Counted from the stretch's first letter, positions 12,401 through 26,689 are shown. The stretch: 64,000 bases of DNA from Welwitschia mirabilis (GCA_051453625.1 JBOZIK010000001.1:184070534-184134533), one strand, 5' to 3'. Made by a program: numbers and translations. The notes: generated by a model not told the origin, from the sequence alone.

Positions 12401-15400
12401 GTCTATCCTAGCACATGTTGGACTGATAAAATGGAGAGGCTAGTCATAAGATCAACCGATCATGACAAATTGGATTAGAGAATTCCACTGGGGATTAGTC
12501 ATATGACCCATTAATTACAACAACAAAGCTACCAATAGGCTCAGGAAATAAGGTTGTAATACATGCACCTCACACACCTCTTCCACACATTACATACATC
12601 TTCTTTTTTAATGAATTTGAAGTTTAAGCGTACATTTCCCACTGTACATGTGGGATAATCTCATCTTTTGATAGAAAATTAAAAACTAATTTTTAAATGG
12701 CAAATATAATTTTGGAATAGATTAAAATTATATCTTTGGTTAAAAATATAAAACTAAATTTTAAAATAGCAAACCTAATATAATGAGCATACTAAAAATA
12801 TATATTTAGTTAAAAACCAAAAAACTAATTTTTGAAATGACAAACCTAATTTAATGGGGCCTTATTCGCCCTATAAAATAATGCATTCATTTCAGAAAGC
12901 TTCTATTAAAACTTAAATTTAATAAGAAAACCAGGCATAATTATTGCCTCTGATGCCCTTGTAGTTGAAACAAACTAATGACCAACCTTGTTAAGTATAA
13001 GACATCTTCTAATAAATTAACTTATATTAAAATTTCTATTTCATAATTGTTAAAAAATTTGAAACTTTAAATCATTTTTAAGTTGAAAAGAAATCTATGC
13101 AAATAAGCATCTTTAAGATAATATGCCTAAGCATCTTAAAGACAATATACCTAAGCCTACCATGTCGGATGAACATATTCAACAAACAAAATGTTTTTTA
13201 AAGATTTTATGTAAGTTAGGTACACTTAAAGAAAAGATTGAGGGCAATCAACAAATAGATTTTACAACAGAAAATAATGAATAGATTCTACACAAAGTAA
13301 TAGCCCTTGAAAAAATGATTAAGGGTAACTAATAAATAGGTTTCATAATAAATGATAATGAATAAATCCTACATAAATTATCAACACTTAGAGCTAATAC
13401 AAAAAAAATAAGAGCAACTCAAGACATATAGTCATAGAAACTAATGTGAATATTATATTCTTAAAAGAATTGAAAGAGAAAAATGACAAAAAAATCCAAG
13501 AAAAATAAATCTAAGACTTGTTATTATTACAGAGAATGAAGATAAAAATTTTATTATGGTAACTAAGAAAATTAATCAAAATGACATGTACATTAGGCCT
13601 TTAGAATTATATGAGCCTTTAGGATAGGTTAAAATAGTGATAAAAGTTGACATATTATTATTTGCTTCCATGACCTAACAGGTAAGGAGTAGGTTCAAAC
13701 AAAAATGAAGGTTGACGTGGCTTGTTTTAACACATGTTGGATTGATAAAATGGAAAGGTTAGTCATAAGACCGATCAATCACAGCACATTAGATTAAAGA
13801 ATTCCACTTGAGGTTAGACATATGATTCATTAATTATGACAGCAAAGTTGTCAATAGGCTCAGGGACTGAGGTTGCAATACATGCATCTCATCCACCTCT
13901 TCCACATGTTACATACACTTTCTTTTTGAATGAATTTAAAGTTTAAAGATACATTTCCCACCATACATGTGGGATAGTCTCTTCTTTCGATAAAAAAACA
14001 AAAAACTAATTTTTCAAATGGCAAACATAATTTTGAGGTCATAGTAAAATTATATCTTTGGTTAAAAAATAAAAAAATAAATTTTAAAATAGTAAACCTA
14101 ATTTAATGGCCATACTAAAAATCTATCTTTAGTTAAAAACCAAGAAACTAATTTTTAAAATGACAAACCTAATGTAATAGGGTCTTATTCACCCTATAAA
14201 ATAATGCATTTGTTTAAGAAAAGTTCTATTAAAAGCCAAATTTAATTTAAAAACTAGGCATAATTATTACCTCCTATGGCTATGTAGTTCAACTAAGGAC
14301 CAATCTTGTCAAGTATAAGATGTCTTCTTATAAATAGACCTGCATGAAAATTGCTATTTCATAATTTGTTAAAAATATTAAAACTTTAAATGATTTTAAG
14401 TTGAAAGTAAATCTATGAAAATAATCATCTTAAAGACAATATGCTTAAGCTTACTATGCTATGAACATATCTAACAAACAAAATGTCTTCTAGAAATTTT
14501 GTGTAAGTTATATTCTCTTAAAGAAAAGATCGAGGATTATCAACAAATAGATCTTACAACAAAATATAATGAATAGATTCTATACAAAGTGATAGCACTT
14601 GAAAAAACAATTAAGTGTAACTAATAAATAGGTTCTATAATAAATGATAATGGGTAAATCCTAATAAATTATCAACACTTGAAGCTAAAAGAGAAAAATA
14701 AGAGCAAGTTAAGACATATATTCATTGAAACTAATGTGGGGATTATAATCTCAAAAGCATTGAAAGAGTAAAATAAGAAAAATTCCAAGAAAAACAAATC
14801 TAAGATATGTTGGTATTATAGAGAAAGAAGATAAAAATTTGATTATAGTAACTAATAAAATCATCCAAAATGACATGCACATTAGGCCTTTAGCAAAGCC
14901 TTTAGGAAAGGTTAAAATAGTGATAAAACTTGACATATTATTATTAGCTTCAATTACCTAGAAAGTAAGGAGTAGCTTTAGAGGAAAATGGAGGTTGAGG
15001 CGGCTTCTCCTAGCACACTCAGACCGATAAAATAGAGAGGTTAGTCATATACCAATCAATCACATTACATTAGATTAGAGAATTTGACTTGGGGTTAGTC
15101 ATATGACCCATCAATTATGACAACAAAGGCGCTAATAGGTGGGGGGACTAATGTTGTAATACATGCACCTCACCCACCTCTCCCACATGTTACATACACC
15201 TTTTTTTTTAAATGAATTTAAAGTTTAGGGGTACATTTCCCACCATACATGCGAGATAATCTCGTCTTTTGATAAAACACAAAAAAATAATTTTTTAAAT
15301 GGAAAACATAATTTTGGGTCATACTAAAATTATATCTTTGGTTAAAAACAAAAAACTAAATTTAAAAATAGCAAACCTGATTTAATGGGCATACTAAAAA

Positions 15401-17221
15401 TATATCTTTAGTTAAAAACCAAAAAACTAATTTTTGAAATGATAAATCTAATCTAATGAAGCCTATTCACCCTATAAAATAATGCATTTATTTAAGAAAA
15501 CTTCCATTAAAAGCTAAATTTAATAAGAAAACTAAGCATAATTATTGCCTCCTATGCCTTTGTAGTTCAAACAAACTAATGACTAACCTTGTCAAGTATA
15601 AGACATCTTCTTATAAATTAACTTGTATTAAAAATTGCTATTTCTAAAATTGCTATTTCATAATTGTTAAAAAATTAAAACTTTAAATCATTTTTAAGTT
15701 GAAAGTAAATATATGCAAATAAGAATCTTAAAGACAATATGCCTAAGCTCAAGTGTTGGATGAACATATGTAATAAATAAAATGTCTTTTAGAGATTTTA
15801 TGTAAGTTAGATACTTTTAAAGAAAAGATTAAGGGTAATTAACAAATAGACCTTACAATAAAAGATAATGAATAGATTCTATACAAAGTAATAGCCCTTA
15901 AAAATGATTAAGAATAACTAATAAATAGGTTACATAATAAATGATAATGAGTAAATCCTACATAAATTGTTAACACTTGAAGCTAAAAAAGAAAAATAAG
16001 ACCAAGTCAAGACATATAGTCATAAAAACTAATGTGGGGATTATAATCTTAAAAGCATTGTAATGGTAAAATGACAAAAAATTCCAAGAAAAAAAAAATC
16101 TAATACTTGTTAGTATTACAGAGAAAGAAGATAAAAATTTGATTATGGTGACTAAGAAAATCATCCAAATGACATGCACATTAGGCCTTTAGAAATTGGA
16201 TGAGCCTTTAGGATAGGTTAAAATAGTGATGAAACTTGATATATTATTATTAGCTTCCATGACTTATAAGGTAAGAAGTAGGTTTGAAAGAAAATGGAGG
16301 TTAAGGTTGCTTGTCCTAACACATGTTAGACTGATAAAATGGAGAGGTTAGTCATAAGACCGATTCATCATGACACATTAGATTAGAGAATTCCTCTTGG
16401 AGTTACTCGTATGACCCATTAATTATGACAGCAAAGCCACCAAGAACCAAAGTTGCAATACATGCACCTCACCCACCTCTCCCACGTGTTACATACACCT
16501 TCTTTTTGAATGAATTTAAAGGGTACATTTCCCACCATACATGTGGGATAATCACATCTTTCGATTAAAAACCAAAAACTAATTTTTCAAATGGAAAACA
16601 TAATTTTGAGGCCATACTAAAATTACATATTTGATTAAAAAATGAAAAACTAAATTTTAAAATAGCAAACCTAACTTAATGGGCATACTAAAAATATATC
16701 TTTAGTTAAAAACAAAAAAAACTAGTTTTTAAAATAGCAAACCTAATTTAATGGGGCCTTATTCAGCCTATAAATAATGCATTCATTCAAGAAAACTTCT
16801 ATTAAAAGCCAAATTTATTGAGAAAATCACGCATAATTATTTCCTCCTATGCCCATGTAGTTCAAAAAACCAATGACCAACCTTCTCCAATATAAGACAT
16901 ATTTTTATAAATTAACTTATACTAAAATTTCTATTTCCTAATTGTTAAAAACTTTAAAGCTTTCAATAGTTTTAAGTTAAAAGTAAATTCATGCAAATAA
17001 GCATCTTAAAGACAATATGCATAAGCTTATCATGCTAGATGAACATATCCAACAAACAAAATGTCTTTTAAAAATTTTGTGTAAGTTATATACTCTTAAG
17101 AAAAAACATTAAGGGCAATCAAAAAATAGACCTTATAATAAAAGATAATAAATGGATTCTATCCAAATTCATAACACTTGAAAAACGATTAAGGGTAACT
17201 AATAAATAGGTTCCATGATAA

Positions 17222-17482
17222 ATGATAATGAGTAAATCCTACATAAATTGTCAACACTTTAAGATAAAAGAGAAAAATAAGAGTCATTCAGGACATATAC
17301 TCATAAAAATTAATATGGTGATTATAATCTCAAAAGCATTGAAAGATAAAATGAGAAAAATTCCCAAAAAAACAAATGTAAGACTTGTTGGTATTACAGA
17401 TAAAGAAGATAAAAATTTGGCTATGGTAACTAAGAAAATCATCCAAAATGATATGCACATTAGGCCTTTGGAAATTGGATGA
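17222..17482 (+). pseudogene. Best-kept ORF1-like domain inside a monomer
   Basis: An 86-codon open frame in one monomer. Its C-terminal half reads TNVRLVGITDKEDKNLAMVT followed by KKIIQND and PLEIG, and in other monomers the text continues -stop-AFRIG-stop-NSDKT-stop-HIIISFHDLEGKE. This resembles the RNA-binding core of L1-type ORF1 proteins and related Transposase_22 sequences, where 'NL-I-GI-E' is followed by 'EIERAHRIG' and 'RPIIVKF-----KE'. The stops in that continuation fall at expected Arg (CGA) and Gln (CAA) codons. This monomer lost one base, which joins the domain to an upstream frame, so the open frame is partly accidental. The LINE ORF1 assignment is by motif only. It is not a functional gene. 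Confidence 0.45.
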
Positions 17483-20400
17483 GACTTGAAGATAGGTTAA
17501 AATAGTGATAAAATTTAATATATTATTATTAGCGTCTATGATCTAGAAGGTGAGGTGTAGGTTTGGAGGAAAAATGGAAGTTGACGTGGCCTATCCTAGC
17601 ACACATTAAACTAATAAAATAGAGAGGTTAGTCATAAAACTGATTGATCACTACACATTAGATTAGAGAATTCCACTTGGGGTTAATTATATGACCCATC
17701 AATTATAATAGCAAAGGCACCAATAGGCTTTGGGACCAAGGTTGTAATACATGCACCTCATCAAATTCTCCCATACATTACATACATCTTATTTTTAAAT
17801 GAATTTAAAGTTTAAGGTACATTTCCTACCATACATAAAGATAATATCATCTTTTAATAAAAAGAAAAAAACTAATTTTTCAAGTGGAAAACATAATTTT
17901 GAGGTCATACTAAAATTACATATCTAGTTGAAAAACCAAAAACTAATTTTTAAAATAGCAAGACTAAGTTCATGGGCAGACTAAAAATATATCTTTAGTT
18001 GGAAACTAAAAACCTAATTTTTAAAACTTCAAACCGAATTTAATGGTATCTTATTCACCTTATAAAATAATGCATTCATTTAAGAAACTTTTATTAAAAG
18101 AAAATTTTAATAAGAAAGCTAAACATAATATTTGATTTCTATGCCCATGTAGTTCATAAAAACCAATAACTAGATTTTTCAGATATAAAACATCTTCTTA
18201 TAAATTAACTTGTATTAAAATTTCTATTTCATATTTATTAAAAATCTATGCAAATAAGTATCTTAAAGACAATATTCCTAATCTTATGTGTTGGATGAAA
18301 TATAATGAATATATTTTAAATAAAGTAATAGCCCTTATAAAAACAATTAAGGATAACTAATAAAGAGGTTCCATAATAAATGATAACAGGTAAATCCTAG
18401 ATAAAGTGTCAATACTTAAAGCTAAAGAAGAAAAATAAGAGCAAGTCAAGACATATAGTCATAGAAACTAATGTGGAAATTATAAGCTTAAAAGCATTAA
18501 AAGAGTAAAATGAAAAATATTTCAAAAAAAAAATAAACAAATCTAAGACTTATTGGTAATATAGAGAAAGAAGATAAAAATTTGGTTATGGTAACTATGA
18601 AGATCATTCAAAATGACATGTACATTAGGCCTTTAGAAATTAAATGAGCCTTCAAGATATGTTAAAATAGTGATAAAACTTAACATATTATTATTAGCTT
18701 CCATGATATAGAAGGTAAGAAGTGTGTTTAGAGGAAAATAAAGGTTGATGTGGTCTCTCCTAGCACATGGTGGACTAATAAAATGGAGAGCTTACTTATA
18801 AGACTGATTAATCATGGTACATTGGATTAAAGAATTCCACTTAGGATTAGTTGTATAATCCATCAATTACAACAACAAAGATACTAATAGGCTCAAGGAC
18901 TAAGATTGTAATACATGCACCTCACGCACCTCCTCCACATGTTACATATACCTTCATTTTAAATGAAATTAAAGTCTAAGGGTACATTTCCTATTGTACA
19001 TGTGGGATAATCCCCTCTTTTAATAAAAAATAAAAAATAAATTTTCAAATAACAAACATAATTTTTAGGCCATACTAAATTCTTTTTGAAAAAAATCTAA
19101 ATTTTAAAACAAAACCTAATTTAATGGGCATACTAAAAATCTATGTTTACTTAAAAATTAAAAACCTAATTTTTGAAATGGTAAACCAAATTTAATGGGG
19201 CTTTATTCACCCAATAATATAATGCATTAATCCAATAAAATTTATATTAAAATCCAAATTTAATAAGAAAAGCAAGCATAATTAGTACCTCCTATGCCCA
19301 TGTAGTTCAAATAAATCAATGACTAACCTTATCAAGTATAAGAAATCTTCTTATAAATTAACTTGTATTAACATTATTATTTCATAATTGTTAATAAATT
19401 TAAAACTTTTAATGGTTTTAATTTAAAAGTAAACTTATGTAAATAAGCATCTTTAAGATAACATGCCTAAGCTTATTAATCTAGATAGACATATCCAATA
19501 TACAAAATGTCTTTTAGAGATTTTATGTAACTTACATACTCTTAAAGAAATATTGATGGTGATCAACAAATATATCTTACAATAAAATATAATTAATAGA
19601 TTCTACACAAAGTAATAGTCCTTAAAAAAATAATTAAGAATAACTAATAAATAGGTTTAGTAATAAATAATTCGACATAAATTGTCAACACTTAAATCTA
19701 AAGAAGAAAAATAAGAGTAAGTTAAGACATATAATCATAAAAACTAATGTGGGGGTTATAATCTCAAAAGCATTAAAAGAGTAAAATGAGAAAAATTCCA
19801 AGAAAAACAATCTAAGTCTTGTTGGTATTACAAAGAAAGAAAATAAAAATTTGATTATGGTTACTAAAATAATCATTCAAAATGACATGCACATTAGACC
19901 TTTGAAAACTAGATGAGCCTTTAGGATAGGTTAAAATAATGATAAAACTTGACGTATTATTATTAGCTTACATGACCTAGAAGGTAAGGAGTAGGTTTAA
20001 AGGAAAATGGAGGTTGAATTAGCCTATCCTAAGACTGATCAATCATGACACATTGGATTAAAGAATTCCAATTGGAGTTAGTCGTATGACCCATCAATTA
20101 TAACAGCAAAGCCACCAGTAGGCTTGGGAACTTGGGTTGCAATACATGCATCTTATCCACCTCTCTCACATGTTACATATACCTTTTTTTCAAATGAATT
20201 TAAAGGATACATTCCACACCATACATATGGGATAATCTTGTCTTTCAATAAAAATAAAAAACTAATTTTTCAAATGGAAAACATAATTTTGGGGCCATAC
20301 TAAAATTATATTTTTGGTTAAAAAATAAAAAACTAAATTTTAAAATAAAAACCTAATTTAATGGACATACCAAAAATATATCTTTAATTAAAAACCAAAA

Positions 20401-20713
20401 AACTAATTTTTGAAATGGCAAATCTAATTTAATGGGGCCTTATTCACCCTATAAAACAATGCATTTATTCAAGAAAACTTCTATTAAAAGCCAAATTTAA
20501 TAAGAAAACCAAACATAATTACTGCCTTCTATGCCTATGCAATTTAAATAAACCAATAACTAATGTTGTCAAATATAAGACACCTTATTATAACTTAAAA
20601 TTATTATTTCATAATTTTAAAAAAAAAATTAAAACTTCAAATGTTTTTAAGTTGAAAGTAAATCTATGCAAATAAGCATCTTAAAGACAATACACCTAAG
20701 CTTACTTTGCTAA

Positions 20714-21170
20714 ATTAACATATCTAATAAATAAAATGTTTTTTAGATATTTTGTGTAACTTAGATACTATTAAAGAAAAGATTAAGGGCAATCAACAAA
20801 TAGATGTTACAACAAAATATAATGAATAGATTCTACACAAAGTAATAGCCTTTGGAAAAACAATTAAAGGCATTTTTTTGGGTACAACCATTATCATTGT
20901 TATAATAATTATTATTATTCAATAATGTCTTAACTAATAAATTAATGTATCTAATAAATAAAATGTTTTTTAGATATTTTGTGTAACTTAGATACTATTA
21001 AAGAAAAGATTGAGGGCAATCAACAAATAGATCTTACAACAAAAATATAATGAATAGATTCTAGACAAAGTAATAGCCTTTGGAAAAACGATTAAAGGCA
21101 TCTTTTGGGTACAACCATTATCGTTGTTATAATAATTATTATTATTCAATAGTATCTTAACTAATAAATA
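20714..21170 (+). repeat. 226-base duplication with a 60-base insert
   Basis: Within one monomer a segment of about 226 bases is repeated in tandem (20714-20940 and 20942-21170). Both copies include a ~60-base piece, starting GGCATTTTTTTGGGTACAAC and containing an ATTATTATTATT run, that other monomers lack. The insertion therefore came first and the duplication second. Confidence 0.75.
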
Positions 21171-22821
21171 TGTTTTATAATAAATAATAATGAGTATATC
21201 ATACATAAATGGTCAACACTTCAAGCTAAAAGAGAAAAATAAGAGTAAGATAAGACATATAGTTATAGAAACTAATGTTGGAATTATCATATCAAAAGGA
21301 TTGAAAGAGTAAAATGAGAAAAATTCCAAGAAAAACAAACCTAAGACTTATTGGTATTATATAGAAAGATGAAAAAATTTTGGTTATGGTGACTGAGAAA
21401 ATAATCCAAAATGACATGCACATTAGCCCTTTGGAAAGTGGATGAACCTTTAAGATACATTAAAATAATGATAAAACTTGACATATTATTATTAGCTTCC
21501 ATGACCTAAAAGGTAAGGAGTAAGTTTGGAGGAAAATGGAGGATGAGGTGGCATGTCCTAGCACATGTTGGATTAATAAAATAAAGAGGTTAGTCATAAA
21601 ACCAATTAATAATAACATATTAGATTAGAGAATTTCACTTGGGATTAGGCATACGACTCATTAATTATAACAATAAAGATGTCAATAAGCTTGAGGACTG
21701 AGGTTGCAATACATGTACCTCACCCACCTGTCCCACATAATACATACACTTTCATTTTAAATGAATTTAAAGTTTAAGGGTACAATTTTCACATACATGT
21801 GGGATAATTGTGTCTTTAAATAAAAAACAAAAAAAGTAAGTTTTCAAATGGAAAAAAATAATTTTGAGGTCATACTAGAATTATATCCTTTGGTTAAAAA
21901 ATAAAAAAATAAATTTTTTGAAATGATAAACCTAATTTTTGAAATGACAAACATAATTTAATGGGCCTTATTCATCCTAAAAACAATGCATTCATTAAAG
22001 AAAACTTTTATTAAAGCCAAATTTAATAGAAAATCAAATATAATTATTGCCTCCTATGACCATGTAGTTTAAACAAATCAATGACCAACCTTGTCAAGTA
22101 TAAGACACCTTCTTATAAGTTAACTTATATTAAAATTATTATTTCATAATTTTAAAAAATTTAAAACCTTAATTGGTTTTATGTTGAAAGTAAATCTTTG
22201 TAAATAACAATCTTAAACATAATATGCCTAAGCTTACCATGCTGGATGAACATATCCAATAAATAAAATATCTTTTAGAAATTTTATATGAGTTTGATGC
22301 TTAAAAAAAAAAATGAAGGAAATCAACAAATAGATCCTACAAGAAAAGACAATGAATAGATTCTACACAAAATAATAACCCTTGAAAAAATGAAAAAGGA
22401 TAACTAATAAATAGATTCCATAATGAATGATAATGAGTAAATCCTAAATAAGTTCTCAACACTTGAAGCTAAAAGAGAAAAATAAGAGCAAGTCAAGACA
22501 TATAGTCATAGAAACTAATGTGGGAATTATAATCTTAAAACCATTGGAAAAGTAAAATGAAAAAAATTCAGAAAAAAATAAATCTAAGACTTGTTGCTAT
22601 TAAAGAGAAAAAGACTACAAATTTGGTTATGGTGATTATAAATATCACATAAAATCACATAAAATCACATACACATTAGGCCCTTGGAAATTGGATGAAT
22701 CTTTAAAAGAGGTAAAAATAGTGATAAAACTTGACATATTAGTATTAGCTTTCATGACCTAGAAGGCAAAGAGTAGGTTTCGATGAAAATGGAGGTTGAG
22801 GTTGTCTGTCCTACCACATGT

Positions 22822-22976
22822 TGAACTAATAAAATGGAGAGGTTAGTTATAAGACTCATCAATCATGACACATTAGATTAGAGAATTCCACTTTCGGTTG
22901 AACTAATAAAATGGAGAGGTTAGTTATAAGACTCATTAATCATGATACATTAGATTAGAGAATTCCACTTTCAGTT
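22822..22976 (+). repeat. Short tandem duplication in monomer
   Basis: Two copies of a ~76-base segment beginning GTTGAACTAATAAAATGGAG lie side by side. Other monomers have one. The two copies differ at only a few positions, so this is a fairly recent local event. Confidence 0.8.
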
Positions 22977-24007
22977 AATTATATGACCCATCAATTATGA
23001 TAATAAAGCTACAAATAGGCTTGAGGACTAATGTTGCACTACCTGCACCTCACCCACATCTCTCACACACGACATAGATCTTAGTTTTTATTGAATTTAA
23101 AGTTTAAGGATACGTTTCCCACCATAGATGTGGGATAATCTCGTCATTCGATAAAAAATAAAAAACTAATTTTTTAAATGACAGACATAATTTTGGTGTC
23201 ATAATAAAATTATATGTTTAGTTAAAAAAATAAAAAATCTAAATTTTAAAATAACAAACCTAATTTAATGGGCATACTAAAACTATATATTTAGTTAAAA
23301 ACCAAAAAACTAATTTTTGAAATGATAAACCTAATTTAATGGGGCCTTATTCACCCTATAAAACAATGCGTTCATTCAAGAAAACTTCTATTAAAAGCTA
23401 AATTTAATAAGAAAACTAGGCATAATTATCTTGTGCCCATATAGTTCAAAGAAGCCAATGACCAACCTTAATAATTATAAGATACTTCTTATAAATTAGC
23501 TTTTATTAAAGTTGCTATTTAATAATTATTAAATATTTATAACTTTAAATGGTTTTAAGTTGAAAGAAAATCTATACAAATAAGCATCTTAAAGACAATA
23601 TGCTTAAGCTTATCATGTTAGATGAACATATCCAAAGAAAATGTCTTCACAGAGATTTTGTTTAAGTAGATACTTTTAAGGAAAAGATTGTGTGAAATTA
23701 ACAAATAGATCTCACAACAAAAGATAATGAATAGATTCTATACAAAGAATAGCCCTTGAAAAAATGATTAAGCATAACTAATAAATAGGTTCCATAATAA
23801 ATGATAATGACTAAATCCTATATCAATTATTAACACTTGAAGCTAATAGAGAAAAATAAGAGCAAATCAAGACATATAGTCATAAAAACTAATGTGGGGA
23901 TTATAATCTTAAAAGAATTGAAAGTGTAAAATCAAAAAAATTCTAACAAAAGAAAATTTAAGACTTGTTGTTATTATAGAGAAATAAGCTAAAAATTTGG
24001 TTATGGT

Positions 24008-24400
24008 GAGTACAAGAAATATAGGCTTTTAAGGCATTTCTAATAAAATGCCTTAAAGGGCCTTAAAAAATGCCTTAAAAGCCTCAAAATGCCTTAAAAA
24101 ATGCATTTTTCACAAAACACCTTAACAAGCATCACCTTAAAATCCCACATGCTTTTAAGACGTTTCTAAGGCCTTTTAATTAAAATGCCTTAAAAGGAAA
24201 GGCTTGTGAGGCATTTTTAACTAGAAATGCCTTAAAAGCCTTTTGAGGCACTTTTTTAAGAGAAATGTCTCAAAAGAGTTTGGCCTTTTAAGGTGTTCTA
24301 TAAAATAAATGCCTTTTGAGGCATTTTACGAAACAAACGCGTCAAAAACCTTTTAACGTATTTTATCGAACAAATGCCTCAAAAGGTAGAACTTGCAAAA
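24008..24400 (+). repeat. CACTA left terminus and subterminal repeats
   Basis: Inverted repeat followed by about 15 short repeats of AAGGCATTT / TGCCTTAAAAGG in both orientations down to about 24390. In CACTA elements such subterminal motifs bind the element's own DNA-binding protein (TnpA in En/Spm). Confidence 0.8.
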
Positions 24401-24502
24401 AAACATAAAATCACTTTTTCTATTCAATTTAAAAGCCAATTGATGGTGTTGTACTTTAGCAGTTGTTTATTGGTTAGACAAAAAAAGAAAAGAGAATCAT
24501 AG

Positions 24503-24760
24503 ATGGTCTTTGTAATGCAAACAAATTTTCATCCAATCAGAAACCTTGTTTCTCTTACTACTTACAATGGAATTGTGTATAGAGAACCATTACACATGGA
24601 AGCTTCAGGATTAAATTTCTCTTTGATTGTGTTCTTTACTATATTTGCGCTAAGCATGACAACATTAGTTTTAAGAAGGTATTTTCTAGGAGGTAAACTC
24701 AGACACCCTAGAATCTAGGCGTAGATATTAAATCTTTTAAGAACTTATGCCATATCAACC
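24503..24760 (+). pseudogene. MHX-type vacuolar cation/H+ exchanger, C-terminal exon fragment
   Basis: The frame reads TTYNGIVYREPLHMEASGLN, then SLIVFFTIFALSMTTLVLRR (a membrane segment followed by two Arg), then YFLGGKLRHPRI. This fits the C-terminal part of plant MHX, a Mg2+/Zn2+-H+ exchanger of the Na+/Ca2+-exchanger superfamily in the vacuolar membrane, whose family signature here is 'L-RR---G-ELGGPRLWAW'. After PRI the frame continues stop-A-stop, where Trp-Ala-Trp is expected: both Trp codons (TGG) have become TAG. The fragment sits about 100 bases inside the CACTA left subterminal repeats, as captured exons often do. The rest of the gene is not present. The upstream boundary is uncertain. 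Confidence 0.65.
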
Positions 24761-26689
24761 ACCCAAAAAAAAAAAAAAAGCCTATAGCTTGCAAATTTTG
24801 AGAACAATTAATAAGTTGCTATCTATTTTACTAAAATAGCTTATTAAATTAATGATTGAGAGAAACTAAATATCAAATTAAATTAAAGATAATGATGCTT
24901 CTACCATTGACAATTTTACATAAGAAATATAAGTTTTAATAATAATCATCATCAGATAAAGCATATCAAATTTCTATTATAATTATTCTAAGTGGAAAAT
25001 AAAAATTTTAGGAAGCAAACCTGCATAGAACTTTCTAAAGAAACTTTAACTACAGCTTGCTTCTCATTTGCATGATGCCCATAATAACATCATACAAATC
25101 CTCCTGTCCCCACTTGATTTAAAAATCTGTTTGCCTTTTATATCATTATCCTCTTCTTCCCATCACTCATCTCTTAAAATATAGTAAATCCAATGCGTCA
25201 TCTTCCCACTACTTAGCCACCTGCTAAGACATCTCATGGTATTTCTATAAATAAAGCCTCTTAACACCCATAGTTTACTATAATCCATTGAGTTCTTTTA
25301 AAGGCAGAAACCTGAGTTACTTTGTTCAACATATCTATGAGACATTGCATCATAGAATTCCTAAAGGCATTCATATTAGAAGTTTTATTAGTGTTGCATA
25401 GAGCCATGGAATACTAGGTGTTTAAGCAGACAATGAAGGTGGAGATCTGGAAGTGCAAATAATAGTCATCAAACCAGACCATTCTGCTAAATTTTCATAA
25501 CTTCAAATGCAACTTTAAGTTATGTTGGAGCTTATAAGTATAATGCATCATCACCATTGATGAAATAGTAAAGAAGCGACCTGGCTAGAATGGGATTCTC
25601 AAAGGTGTAATAAAAGATCACACTATAGTTCTCGCAACCTAGAAATTATAGGTTCATCACAAAAACAAGGCCTTTAAAGTCTTTCAAGCCACTTGCATGC
25701 ATTATAGATATCCTTTGCTAGTTTTACTTTTCTTGTATTTCATAAGCTATCCATAACTTATATTGCTTTTAAAAGTTTTCAAATGAAATGAGCTCAAATG
25801 TTTGCTTAATCAACCCCTTCAATTCTTGGTGTGTCTATTTAATAAAGTAAAAGAAAATGATAGGGCTTTAGTGGAGGTGAACCAGTGATGCCTTCTAATA
25901 TTGAATAGCGTTTCTATTAATGTATTCTTTGCCAAAGCTCTAAGGCATTACTTCTAGTGGTTCTTTGAAGCTTGTCTTGTCTTACCTGTTTTTTTAATGA
26001 GAAATTGGAAACAGAGGCTTTTAAAGCGTAGATTTCATTTCACTTAGCTTAGCTTAACTTTCATTTTGCTCTGATTGTATTCTTTATTTCAATCTGCTTG
26101 TCTTATTAGAAAGATCATTAATAACATAATCAAAAATAGCAAAAACTATTCTTAAGAGAGATATTAGGGAAAACATTTTTAAAATAAAATTATATATAAA
26201 TTTAACCTACAATTTTATATTTGAGAGTAAAAAGAGAGATGATGGTCAAAAATATCAGCCAAAAAGAGTTCCAAATTGAATTTTTGTGACACAAAAACAT
26301 CCATTAAATAAGTAATATAATGGTCTAGTTTTTTCTTGCCCACAAGACAGAAGGAAAAATTAAAGATGCTCAATAATAAGCAACTTACTTTACACCATCT
26401 GTTCCAAACTAAAATAGCTAAATATTACTTTTTTGCAAAAAATCTTTGTGGGCTTCCCAGTAAGCCTCTAGACACAGGCATTTGCAAATTTTTACCAAAA
26501 CACACATCAGCTGAGTCTTATGCTTTTTGGCCAATAATTCTTTAGACTATTTTAACTAGTTACACAAATTCAGAATTTTTGAGAACTGAAAATAATTCAC
26601 ATATTTTCATTAACTTAGAAAAAAGATTCTTTTACCTTAACCAAAGTTTTATAACAACTGTAGGATTATATCAATGATTGTAATTCTTT
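24761..26689. other. CACTA interior, no gene identified
   Basis: No recognisable domain on either strand. Around 25375-25500 the plus strand has a mostly open stretch (SHGILGV-stop-ADNEGGDLEVQ) that may be another decayed exon, but I cannot name it. A 69-codon frame at 26336-26545 has no resemblance I can support. Confidence 0.4.

Larger units (their letters stand above)
9452..24007 (+). repeat. Tandem array of ~1.28-kb satellite, left part
   Basis: About eleven head-to-tail monomers of roughly 1.23-1.32 kb. The landmark word 'AAACAAAATGTCTT' (start of the coiled-coil stretch) recurs near 10605, 11866, 13181, 14474, 15771, 17051, 19496, 20725, 22257 and 23632, and one copy near 18275 lacks it through a deletion. 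Each monomer carries in order: a decayed coiled-coil coding segment, an ORF1-like domain, a non-coding stretch with the near-palindrome CCCACCATACATGTGGGA, and long A/T-rich spacers. Monomers differ by many point changes and small indels, so the array is old. The left edge cuts into copia pol; the right edge is a CACTA insertion. Confidence 0.9.

Noticed and set aside
9452-24007. CRISPR-like or simple centromeric satellite reading of the array
   Set aside because: Units are ~1.28 kb with no short repeats and spacers. The monomer holds decayed coding sequence, so a plain short centromeric satellite does not fit, although a centromeric location cannot be excluded.
24503-24718. Considered an organelle-derived insertion because of the membrane-protein text
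   Set aside because: The REPLHMEASGLNFS and LRR-G-x-L motifs fit the nuclear-encoded MHX exchanger, not a plastid or mitochondrial gene.
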